Position numbers and translations under genes: made by a program. Source: Lytechinus pictus (Eukaryota; Echinodermata; Echinoidea; Temnopleuroida; Toxopneustidae). Taken from it: a stretch of 64,000 nt of DNA. This document shows positions 35,611-46,909 of this stretch, piece by piece (position 1 is the stretch's first letter; the number at the start of each line of letters is the position of its first letter). Under the pieces are notes generated by a model that made no database searches, was not told the origin of the DNA, and was given only the letters and a program-made list of their open reading frames with translations. The stretch lies in contig NC_087247.1 of NCBI RefSeq assembly GCF_037042905.1, forward strand, positions 62,643,920-62,707,919, in the 5' to 3' direction.

Positions 35611-38458
35611 GCGTTCTTTATTCCATGACTTATCTCTGAAATTAAGGTATTATAATTATAAGTTAAAAATTAGTAATCACTTTCCCGAAATACATGTAGG
35701 ATGGACAGTATAATCCTGGACGTCCATAAAAAAAGGGGATATGGTACTTTACTTTTTGTTGAAACTATTGAACATTTGTGCGTGTGAGGTAATTAACTAA
35801 ATTGAACACGTTGAATGACGGGAATCTAGTGTAAAATAACATCGTGTATTTCTGATCATTTTTTGTTTTTTGAATCGTGAAAAGGGTCTTTGTAGGGGAT
35901 AGCTTGCATGAAGCATGGACATATTACGAATAGGTCCATGCATGAAGGCATTGGGATCACCGTATTATCATAGTAGAACTACATTGAAACTAACAACAAT
36001 ACAATACATCCCGCAAAAAGGAACAACATGCCATTGATTGTGAACCTGATATTGATGGAGTTATTTTGTCTCTTTAATCATCAACATTAAATTAGTTCAG
36101 TAGCTGGAATTAAGTTTTATAACAAGTTTATAACCAACAAATTTTGCTGAAAAATAAGAATATCCCACAAAGTGTCCTACACTGCATGCGTTCACAGTAT
36201 GTTCACACTGTGGGAATAAAGTGAAATCATCTTTTCACACTGTTAATATGCTCAAATTTAACATTGTGAATATGCCAATCAACAAATTTTGCTGAAAAAT
36301 AAGAATATCCCACAAAGTGTCCTACACTGCATGCGTTCACAGTATGTTCACACTGTGGGAATAAAGTGAAATCATCTTTTCACACTGTTAATATGCTCAA
36401 ATTTAACATTGTGAATATGACAATCGAGTCCACGTGTGAACACACTTTAAATACTCATATTATACATAGAGGTGTCCACACGGCTTCGAATTATTTTCAC
36501 ATTTCATAAGAGTGTGAATTACATTTACAATGTGAACACGCCGATAACACACTGTGGGGTCGTTATCTTTTCATGCACGGAAAGCATATTAATATAGGGA
36601 TCGATCTGGTATTGATTTACTTCTTTTGTTTCTGGAATCAACAACTTAGCTTGGGTAATTTAACATGCGGAACACCAAACACTATCCACGACACGATTAT
36701 TGAATGGGGAAAACCCATGCATGCATGATTATTAAAGAGACACTACCATTCCCACCATTCATTTACAGAATCAGTTTAAATCATTAGTTCCTACATACAC
36801 TCTACAAAATGTTAAATGATTCCTTGTCAATGATTTTTAAAAGCATTTTCTAGATTTTACAGAATTGAGCAGGTTTTTCTCACGATCTTCAAGTGTTTCC
36901 ACAAAATCAAACAAGATGACACACACGCACACCCACGCGCAAAAACATGAAATGAAGACATAGACTGGTAACAAAATTGATCTTAGACCGCAGAATTTTG
37001 TCGGGAAATTACATACTTTGTATATTCACATGTATATATACACATGCCACGCAACCTAAATCATAATGAGCAATTAGTGTTTTATCAACGCATTGCAACA
37101 TTCATAGTATATTTGTTATGTCTTTGTAATCTTTATCCTTTTGATTGGCTCATTTATTCTTTATTCATTTTTTTGTTTATCTATGTATTTATTCATTTTA
37201 TTCGACTAATTCACTTGATTATTTCTCCCCGATTTTTTAAATTTTAATTAATTTATATTTTCACTTATTTTTGTTCAATTTATTTTGTTTTACTATCATT
37301 TATTTTACTATTCGTTGTAGGGAGGGTGTGTTATCAAAATGTAACTGCAATGTGAATTCACTTTGTACGCCAACTCGGTATTTATAGTGTATGATAAAAT
37401 GATCGGAAGTATAGTTGTACCTTTAAAGGACTTGCTTGCCAATCATACCGCTAAATATTTTTTGGTCGTAGGCATGCTATGGTATGTCAGTGTTAGTCTG
37501 ATTATACGAACCTCTTTACGACATTAGTATTTAGCGATTTAATTAAGAAGCAGTGTTAAAATCAAGTATCATAGTTTGCACGTTTGTATATATATATTTT
37601 TTCTGAAAATGAAGCTAATTTATTCATGATATTTGTGTAATTTTAATAAATACGTTTGTTTTTAAATCGGACAACCAGTTTCATTTATAAGACTGATCAG
37701 TTCGATGCTGGTGATGTTATCAATATTAATTGCAATATACAGTTGTGACAACCTTTACTCACTGCGAGATGTTGCAATGGTAGCCTGTATCCGCCAAGTA
37801 TATCGGTAATAGTTTTTAATCAGTGAATGGAAAACCCCGGGATGGAAATGACGAAGATATAAGAATTCGAAACATCGAGTTCTCTCGGCGGATGACGAGA
37901 TAGTTATGTTGAATTCCGAGTAAATGTCAGTTACTACTAGTACATGATAACAGGGACGTGAGAGGGAGAAAGGATGTATAGGCCTATCGAATATAACGAT
38001 GGATCTTCTTATGAGCATGTAAGTATGACAAAAGGTCAGGTTTACGAATCATTACTTGTAAACAAAGTCCAATGTACGCTTTAAGTGCAAATTTGAATAA
38101 GAATTGCAACAATAATCAGGGTTTCATCGTGCAAAGATTGTATTTGTTTGCAGCCGGGATGTAATTTTAATGTTCAACAATGCACCTTAAAGGGTCTAAA
38201 GCAGGCGGGCGATTTGTAAACGGCATGCTGAATTGAGGTGATTTTGATGTGGAAAAAATGACAAGCCCCCCCCCCCCCCAAAAAAAAAAAAAAATCAAAC
38301 AGCAGACCAACCTAATTTTCAGGGTGCTGCATATGGTGTGCTTCAGCACCCCCATTTCACACAGCCATGGTCTAAAGGGACGCGAAGTTCCATCTTCTCA
38401 AGACCAAATTACAATAAGGGTATAAGATATAGTTCATTGCACTCTCTTATAGCGTATA
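35611..38458. other. Downstream of the kinase gene; no gene seen
   Basis: Kinase 3' UTR must start here; candidate AATAAA signals are scattered (for example near 37644). Apart from the 145-bp duplication and CACTGTG words to 36560, it is AT-rich DNA, with a C14-A15 run at 38267-38294. Confidence 0.45.
36136..36425 (+). repeat. Recent 145-bp tandem duplication
   Basis: 36136-36280 is repeated at 36281-36425 with a single difference seen near the end (atgcc versus atgac). The unit holds ttcacactgtgggaataaag and related CACTGTG words like those at 50520-50940. Confidence 0.9.
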
Positions 38459-39320
38459 GGGGAAGGCGGGGTAAGTTGTGACACTTTTTGCATTTTGCAT
38501 GTTAGAATTCATATGAATAATAATATTGTAGAAATAAGTACCTTGCCTTTAAGTTTGATTCTTGGGAAATAGTTTTCACCTATATATAACTTTCTACCCC
38601 CACACTGAAAGTCATTGTGACTTAAAAAAAAAAAACGAAGTCAAATGGCCCAACTTGCCCCATCTGTGGGGTAAGTGGTGCCACCTTCTGGGGTAAGTTG
38701 AGCCACAAAAACTATGTACAAAATGTATGTGGGAAGAACCAGCATGTTAATTTTTTATTTAAAGTCTTTTCACTTGCTAATTCTCTATAAATACTAACAT
38801 CCTCTAAAAGTAAAATAACCGTCACGTGGTTTTGCTCCTTTCTGCCTGCATATCAATGGCTTTTAAAAGATTTATTTTATTTTATTATACATTACCATAA
38901 GAATTACCATGGCTCAACTTGCCCCATGTTGGTTGGCTCAACTTACCCCAGTCCGAACTTCATGCGATATTTTCACATCCACACATTTCTTATGCATCCA
39001 TCATGTAAAAGACTATGACAAGAATGAGAATCCATACCTGGACTAACAATATTGTTCTTATTTCTTTATCATATTTAAAGACATGTGTGGGTAAAAAGTA
39101 CTGATCTATTTCACACCCTTTTCTACTTTTTGGGCTGAAATTTGTATTTTTCCTTCTAAAAAAGTACTTTTTGTTTCAAAGTTGAAAACAATGTGGTGGG
39201 GTTAAGGGTTATGTAATGGGTCATCATTACATGACACCACCATAATGTCTGGCTCATTCATTATTGGCCTGGGGCTGGTGGCTCAACTTGCCCCTGTGCT
39301 CAACTTACCCCGCCTTCCCC
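38459..39320. mobile_element. 862-bp TIR element, TA target site, GGGGTAAGTTG repeats
   Basis: Perfect 20-bp terminal inverted repeats ggggaaggcggggtaagttg (38459-38478 and inverted 39301-39320), flanked by TA on both sides. The interior repeats ggggtaagttgagcca in direct and inverted orientation (near 38645-38706, 38930-38952, 39281-39300). No transposase frame, so non-autonomous. TA duplication fits a Tc1/mariner-like origin, which is inference. Confidence 0.85.
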
Positions 39321-40324
39321 TACCGTTTCTTTGTGAACTAAGTCGCTACTATTTCAAATCAAATCATTGTTTTGAAGGGTAGGTTAGAGAGAGATTTCAA
39401 TTGAGGATTATAACTCATAAGGATCTACCCGCGCCCGCTTCTATACCATGTATATTGGCCGCCCTTGGCCGGACACTGACAGCCTCGTCCAATTAATTCA
39501 CTAACCGTAATAACAAGTTCAGGTAGTCAGTCATGTGAAGACTTTGATGAATGATCCTCAAAATGATGAATAGTATTTAGATTCTGTTAACAAAGCGAAG
39601 AAACCCTTATGTCGGACGCAGTGAAGGATGAAGGGTATATAGAGACGATTCCAAGAGGTTTTCATCTTCACAAATACACTGAGAAAATCACTTTTAAATT
39701 TCGGTCCGTCATCTTCAAGACTATACTAAGGCTTTGTGTTCTAATTTCCTTCTACAAATTCGGGAGTAATTAGCTATGATTCGCTTTTACGGGACTTTTG
39801 ATGTAGATGCCTTTTTTCTAATTAGTTGGGTATGTTGTTTCTAACTAACTCGACCCAATTTCTTGTAAAGGCTGCAGTGGCTCTTCAAGAAACTTAAAAA
39901 AAAACGTTACGCCAGTGTTAAAACATTCTCACAAGATCTATGAAATATCACACAGATTTTTTATGAAATGACTGATCTTTATGGTCAAATTTGTCTTCAT
40001 TTTAATTTTTTCTGTATATCTTGTAATACCTGGGAAAACAATCCCCTGGTTATAATGCATAAGTTTGCTTCAATTTGTAAATTACGTTATTCGTATTCAA
40101 TATCAGTTCTCGGGAAACGTTAAATATTTCTGCTTAATTGTGTTTGTTTTTCCTTTTACTCTCTTTGTAACGTTTACAGCTTTGTATATGACATGTTATA
40201 ATACAAGACAACGAATGGTCCACTGAATTCCAAAGTAACATTGTTGCCACCGAACCGTGAAGTTTCATGCAAGAGAAGGGAGAAAGGGGTATCGAGGTGA
40301 TAATTTGAAATACACATATCTATA

Positions 40325-41464
40325 ATGCCCAACCATCAAAACTGTTGTATAGCAACTATGGAGGATCTTTGTCTAATTATTGCTAAGGAAACTCGATGTC
40401 CATCTTGCCAGAAGGAGTTGCAGGACCCCAAGGTATTATCATGCTCCCATACTATTTGCCTTCAATGCTTAGAACAAACCATCCAATCTGCAGAAAGTGC
40501 TTTCAAGATCACATGTCCAAAGTGCAAGAAAGATACTTTACTTCCATCAGATGGACTCCAAGGTATTCCAACAAACGATGTCATGGTGTCTTTATTGTCT
40601 GCAGTCAGTATATTCAAGGTAGAACACGGACTTTCAAAGAAAATGGATTTATGGAAGTTTAGTGTGAAGGAAATAGACCTTCCTTCCAAGGATTGCGCAA
40701 ACGGACTTTCAGCCACGCAGGACAACAGAGTGGGCCTTGTTGATCGATTCGGAGGCATCCACCTATATTTCCCAAATGGATCCATGGAAACGATTCTCCC
40801 CGATGTACAGAAGATACAAGGGGCAGTATTTTTCAAGAGTGGTCGATTTGCAGCTTTGTTTAATGACAACTCTCTCCGTCTTTACAATTCATGTAGCCGA
40901 AGTCTTGGCGAGAGATTTGAGACGATGAGTGTTGAAGATGGCGGCAGTAGTGTACTAGCCGGCGAAGAAAAGGGAAACATATTTGTCGGCTATAATGGCA
41001 TGGGAAAGGGTAAGATCCAAGTTTTCACACGAGAAGGCGGTAAACCTGTCAAAGAGATACCTTGCGTTGGATTTAAAGTCAAGAAGCTACTATCGTTATC
41101 TTCGGAGAATTTATTGGTTGCTGATATTTGCTACAATGGAGGATATATTCGTTCCTCCAAAGTCATCCTTATCGATGAGGCTGGAAGAAAAAAGTGGTCA
41201 AAAGAGAGACAGGATGTCCAAGTTCAGATTGCCAGTGGTCAAGATGATACTATCTTGATCTCGTGGCTCAAGTCTGACATCGAAAATAAGGGACTACTGA
41301 CGATTGAGCAATATTCAAAGGACATGAAAAGTAAGAAGATTTTAATATCAGATTATGAAGTTGTGACCTCTACCTGCCCTTCGTACCATCTACAACAATA
41401 CTTATCTGGAGAATTGGCATTTTGTACAGCAGATAAGCTGTATATATTAACAAGAATCGCATAA
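40325..41464 (+). CDS. TRIM-like RING finger protein without B-box, single exon
   Basis: A 379-residue cytoplasmic-type protein, probably a RING E3 ubiquitin ligase. The C3HC4 RING is at residues 25-67 (C25, C28, C40, H42, C45, C48, C64, C67; core RCPSCQKELQDPKVLSCSHT). No B-box zinc ligands follow; a short helical stretch leads directly to about 260 residues of strand-rich repeats (GLVDRFGGIHLYFP, KGKIQVFTREG) like the beta-propeller end of TRIM/NHL proteins. The frame is uninterrupted and has no internal splice need. A second in-frame ATG at codon 12 (40358) has a better context (A at -3, G at +4) and keeps the full RING, so it may be the real start. Such intron-poor TRIM-like genes are expanded in several marine invertebrates. 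Substrate unknown. Confidence 0.85.
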   Translation: MPNHQNCCIATMEDLCLIIAKETRCPSCQKELQDPKVLSCSHTICLQCLEQTIQSAESAFKITCPKCKKDTLLPSDGLQGIPTNDVMVSLLSAVSIFKVEHGLSKKMDLWKFSVKEIDLPSKDCANGLSATQDNRVGLVDRFGGIHLYFPNGSMETILPDVQKIQGAVFFKSGRFAALFNDNSLRLYNSCSRSLGERFETMSVEDGGSSVLAGEEKGNIFVGYNGMGKGKIQVFTREGGKPVKEIPCVGFKVKKLLSLSSENLLVADICYNGGYIRSSKVILIDEAGRKKWSKERQDVQVQIASGQDDTILISWLKSDIENKGLLTIEQYSKDMKSKKILISDYEVVTSTCPSYHLQQYLSGELAFCTADKLYILTRIA

Positions 41465-43058
41465 TAATATTTAAGAAATCTGCTAGCACCTAGCCAAGCA
41501 CAACTTTTAATAGCAGTATAGCACCCCTTTTCATATTTATTTCGGTCTGTGGTTGTGTGTGCTTCATCTACCTTTATTGTTTTACATCTAAATTTGATGA
41601 CATTTTAAGTGATATGCTTGTCTGATTTTTCTTCAAATCGACTTGTTGAGGGTTGGACTTTGTAGTTTTATTACACGTTTAAACTGACTTGGCATGTATC
41701 ATATCTAACATAAACTCGAAAGTGATTTCACTGTACATGCATTTTGATGTTATACGCATGTAATTAATTTAAAGTTAAATTTTATAATTTGAAGTTCCCG
41801 ACCTTTCGTTGGAGAACGCGAACGCTTATTTGCGACGGTATTGATTTTGGAAGAGACTTTTGGGCCCGTCGTCATGGTCGTAAAACTCTGTCCTGCGATG
41901 CAAATTGTGTGACATTAGATTTTTTTTCGTTTCGCATCTGGAACGGAAAGATTCAATCTGCGTTCGTGTGCAAAAATCTGGTTGCTACTATGGTAACAGC
42001 GATATATCCGATTTAGGACGACTTTCCAATACTTGAAGGGTTTCACAAGCTACATACTTGTTAAGAGATGCATTTTCATACTCTGGAAAAGACTTGCTTC
42101 CCTTGTTTGTTTACTCCTACACAAACGATATGCCTCTAGCACACAATGTATAGGCCTACTGCATATGCTGTGTACATATCAACGCATGCGAAATGGTTTC
42201 GGCTGGAAGGGTGATCTGACCCATGGAATTAATTGCCAGTGATCCACCAATAATCAACATTAAATGCAATATCGATTCGATGGACTGTAATGATCTATAT
42301 CTAAGCCTTAATTCAGTAACCTTTTCCTCAATCAATATGTACTCGATTTGTTTGAAAAACCACTTTCTTATCCATGTCATAATCTATTGTAGGTCCTGCA
42401 TTTCGAATATCTCCAGCCATCAGTCGTAATGTACATGCATGTATGGTGCGGGTGTCGCGGGAAAGAATTTTGCACACGAAAAGCAGATATGTAGGGCCTG
42501 TAACCCCCCTGTAACACAAAGCTTAGCATTGATTGTAGAGCAATTTTTACGTTTGATTCTATTGACTATAATGTACAATCAATCTTAAAAATCAAGTATA
42601 TGATTAAGCGTTAACTTTTGTGTTAGGGGACCCTAATATTAGCGTCCGTGAGGATTGCGAAAGGTCCCAATTTACAGTGCATGCCTACAGGATCATCATG
42701 GGCAGTGGTAGTTTAATTTTATCTGTTGTGATTTTTTTAAAGTTCAACCTGCAAAGAAAAATCTTTTGTAACGTATGAGGTATAATGGATTTAAACGATT
42801 TAAACACTTCAAATTTCAATACTCAATGCATGATATTTATCCCTTAATATGTCTACAATAGATGCTTTCACAGGTCTTTGGAGAAGAATAATATATCTGT
42901 AAAGCGCTTAGACACGTCGTTCCGATGTACTAAACGCTATATAAAAGCTGATCATTATTAATAGAAGAAGAAAAATCAGACGAAAACAGTGTTGATGGGC
43001 AAAAGGGTTATACCAATATTTACAAAGAGAAAGAGAGAAAATATGTTAAATTGATTTC
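41465..43058. other. Downstream of the RING gene; no gene seen
   Basis: Weak relic of the 13.6-kb fold-back family at 41580-41670 and a SINE tail at 42895. Frames on both strands carry no domain motifs. Confidence 0.45.
42895..42962 (+). repeat. SINE 3' tail fragment
   Basis: The stretch ctgtaaagcgcttagac ... aaacgctatataaaagctga plus attatta is the 3' end of the SINE family at 2543-2882. The head is missing. Confidence 0.55.
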
Positions 43059-44740
43059 AAGTCCTGTATCGGCCGCACAGAAACGCTGTTAGCGTAACAT
43101 TGCGCCAACACTGCGCTCACAAAGGGCCCTGTTACAACCGGTGATCTCGCCGCAATGGCTAATGTCAAAGTAATGCATTAAGCATTATTTACATCTGGGA
43201 TCAACGCTTGACATCACAATCTGTATATCATTATTCATTAACAATCAGCTACTATCAACATGGGTAGAATGATCGCACAGAAGGCACAGAAAGCACTGTT
43301 AGGGCACCGTTTGGCGCGAGTGTTGTTAGGGGATTTGATTTAGGCAAAATCTATAATTTGTGCGAAGTGATCTAGATTTAACTTTAGATTTAGTTATGAT
43401 TATTTGCACATCCTACAAGTTTTAAATCTTGTCTAGGAAATGGTAAAGGAATGTAATTTATTGTTATATAGGCCTACAAAAATGTCCTTATTATTACATT
43501 TTAAACATGAAATGACAGCAAGTAGTAAATATCTATTTACTAATTTAGTTTTTAAAAAATATCGAATAAGCTTTAAAAAGATAAAGAAAATTAGCATATC
43601 ATGATATTACGATGGAGATTCTGTACCAAAAGAAAATGCAATCCCACTTTTCATCAGTTTCTTTTGTTTGAAAATGCTCTTCACAGACTTCACTCATCAT
43701 GCTCATGATAGAGTATTTGCCAAGGATGATTGTCGTGCGATAAATTTCATCAGCTATTGTTCTTCTTTCTAATGTAGGGTCTATTCTTAAAAATGTCTTC
43801 AAACACTGGAAGAAAAAAATATTGGCACTAATCGTCATCCCCCGCTATATACCCATTCTTAAAGGGGTACTCGAGGCTGAAGAAAATAATTCGGTTTGAA
43901 CAGTAAAGTGAGACAAACAAAACACTGACAAATTGATAAAAATTGAAAATGAATACAAAAAATTATGCTATCTTAAAATTTTGCATTAGGCCCTATTTCG
44001 GTGAAATTTATATTCATGTCTTCAGGAATATGCAATGAGGGTCTGTTGTGTCATACAAAATCAGGTTTATTTAAATTTTGGCCACCCAGAATATTGCTTC
44101 AAAGATCATCATTTTGTTACTCGGGTGACATACACACATTTGAGACAATTACGAGTTCATTTCAATAAAATCAGAAAAAGTGGAAAGAGCTAGAGGATAT
44201 GACATCATCGTTCCATTTATTGCATTTTCATGGCCACATGCTGCCCAGTAATATCCTTTGCAAAATACAGTGTTAAATTTTTAATATTCAAGAATTTTGT
44301 TATTTTTTATCAGATTTTGATGAAATTTACAGTAATTTGCTCATCTAATTTTACTCCATTTATTCATATATTGTTGTTTTGGCCCGGAATACCCCTTTTA
44401 TTCGGTCGATGTCTATTTTAAATTACTTGGTATAAGTAAGGGAGACAAGTTTTAAAGGGAGAAATTATTCACTAACATCGTCACTATTGGTGCCCTCGGC
44501 ACTGATAGCGATTTGTATTAACATTAGCGCCACTATTAGCTTCTGCTGGGCCTTTTATTGTTAGATTATTAGGAATTCGGCTAAGCTTCTGTGAGTTTAT
44601 CGATACCGATAGACCTACTGTTAGTGCTCTGTTGGTGAAAACAATGCGACTAGGCGGTGGTCGCCCGTGAACGGTGTGACTGGACATATATACTGTTAGC
44701 GTTCTGTTACGCTAACAACGCTTCTGTGCGGCCGGCACTG
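43059..44740. mobile_element. Composite TIR element with nested fold-back
   Basis: Left region cggccgcacagaaacgctg plus ttagcgtaaca (43070-43100) is inverted at the right (tgttacgctaacaacgctt plus ctgtgcggccg, 44705-44734). The right end extends to a CACTG terminus like hAT elements. A fold-back (aaaggggtactcgaggctg / cccggaatacccctttt) is nested at 43861-44398. Part of the composite (about 43985-44740) recurs inverted at 59124-59866. Confidence 0.6.
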
Positions 44741-45475
44741 CTGATGAATTGTAATGAATTACAATGTAAAATTTCCTCATTTCGTAATTTCACGCAGTAA
44801 ATTTCATGTTTTGATATTGAGGGGGGGGGGGGGGTGTGGACCTGGCCACAGAGGATTATCTATTGTTACTGGGGGTGATGTGACAATGCTCAGCACCCCC
44901 AGTAACAAAAGACGAATCCTCCTTGGATAGGTCCCCGGGGGAGGGGGTCTTTAATCCGCACATGTGAGTCGAATCAAAAGTCGTTTTGATGGAATTTGAA
45001 AGGAAACTGTTAAATTTGCTTGCTTGTAATATCATTAAATGGAAATGAATTAATGATTTCAATTTTGTTACCTTTCAATGTTGTCAATATACTTGTTTTA
45101 CGTGATTTATCTATGCATTTTTATTTTGTAATTTTATTTTTAAAAAAATATTTGTTATCTTAAATAGTTTATCGACACTCATTTTCTCAGTGCTACTTTA
45201 AAATGATGAATGTACAAAAAATATTTTCTTTCATCAAGTATTTCTCTAGTTTTGGTTTAAACTTGTATATGTGATTTTTTAAATCTTATGGAAGCAACAT
45301 TTACTCGCGTCATTGGCGAGGAGGTTTACATGCAGCCATGGCTACTGCATGTACAAGGCTTTTATTTGTGCAAATCTGTCGCCAATTTGTCTCTATTCTC
45401 TCTCAATTTTAAATAATACATTTTTTCCCCTTCTTTCAAATAATGTGACGGGTGCACCATGGTAAGGAGTGAGTT

Positions 45476-46022
45476 AAAGGGATGATCCGGGCTGAAAATA
45501 TTTATATATAAATACATAAAGTAAAATTCACAAAGCAAAATGCTGAAGTTATTGATTTTTAAGTTTATCAATATTTTGCAAAAACAGTTATATACACATC
45601 GTCATGAATATTCTTTAGGGGGCTAATGATGTCACATCTCCACTTTCCTTTTTCTTATATTATTACATGAAATCATAAATGTTCAATTTTTGTCTAACAT
45701 GTGTAAATGATGTGTCTCCATTATAATGAAATAAGTTGCAGCAATTAATAAATGATGCACTTAACCATTTGTCAATCCCAATGTTTTAGTTCTTGGTTTT
45801 TTGAATAAACCTAATTTCATATAATAAAATACCAAAGAACAAGTGGGGATATGACATCATCAGCCCACCTAATGAATATTCATAAAGACCTGCCTAGAAC
45901 TGTTTCACCGGAATAATGCAGATCTTTATTATTTGTTATCCGATTTTGATCAAATTTTCAGCATTTTGCTTTGTAAATTTTACTCTATTGAGATATAATA
46001 TTTCCAGCCTGGACCATCCCTT
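45476..46022. repeat. 547-bp fold-back MITE
   Basis: Ends aaagggatgatccgggctga and tccagcctggaccatccctt are inverted; arms carry gctgaagttattg.. / ..tcagcattttgctttg blocks and tgatgtcacatctccac / ggggatatgacatcat. Related to the fold-back at 43861-44398. Confidence 0.75.
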
Positions 46023-46706
46023 AAACGGTGATGCTTATAGGCCTGTTATATGCTACTTTTAAATGTATATGAATTTATTTACATTAAAAATTATATTCAT
46101 GTAATTAGATATGTTTGATAAAAAGGTCCATTTAATACTACACATTAGTCCATATTCTATATGAAACATGAATTGAGACAAGAAATTAATACATTTGCAT
46201 AGTATTCACAAAGGAGAAAAAATAGGAAGTTGGAATTTTATAGACCCCAAGCATAGTTTTGTAATGAAAAGTGGAGCGTAACATTATTATGTTGATGCAT
46301 TCATTTTGTTTGTAAGAAAACACAATGCCATTTAGCTTTAGCATACTCAGATACATCATTTTTCAAAGTGTTTTTGCAAAGGAAAGTTTGACTGCCATAA
46401 ATTCCATTTGACGCATGAATTTTATTATTTGTTGAGGTATAATAAAATGGTTTGTTTTCAAGTATTAACCTATTTTGTATTGCTACATTGAGAGAGACAT
46501 ATTTCTTCATCACAAAAAGAGTCGTTTATTAAATTGCTTAACGTAATGAGCCAAAGAATCATTTCCTTGTCATTTGATTTGGAGTTTATTATGATCCTTT
46601 CAAATTTGAAATTTTAAGAACTGGCAGAATAATTGGGCCAAAGATCGATTTGTTCTTTACCCTAAAATGTTTAATCATATTGTGTCATTCCGTGATGCTG
46701 TTTCAG

Positions 46707-46902
46707 AACAACACTAGGGAGTTGTCGCAAAGAGAATTCAAGAACATTGTCAAATGCTCGTATTGACAAAGAACAACAAAGACGTCTTTGTCGAAAATTG
46801 ATGGATCAAAACAGCAGTTTGGTCATTGAGACTGAACAAACAGCATATGTTCAATCTTCTTCTTCTTATTCATCATCGTTTTTGTCTTTCTTCTTGAAGT
46901 AG
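46707..46902 (+). CDS. Possible 3' terminal exon of an unidentified gene
   Basis: The acceptor gatgctgtttcag is followed by an open frame of 64 residues in one phase. It starts TTLGSCRKENSRTLSNARID, has a charged EQQRRLCRKLMDQN stretch and a Ser-rich end, and stops at TAG 46900-46902. A polyadenylation signal (aataaa) lies a few bases after the stop. No upstream exon was found between 41.5 and 46.6 kb. It may be a chance frame; no family recognised. Confidence 0.25.
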
Positions 46903-46909
46903 AATGCAA

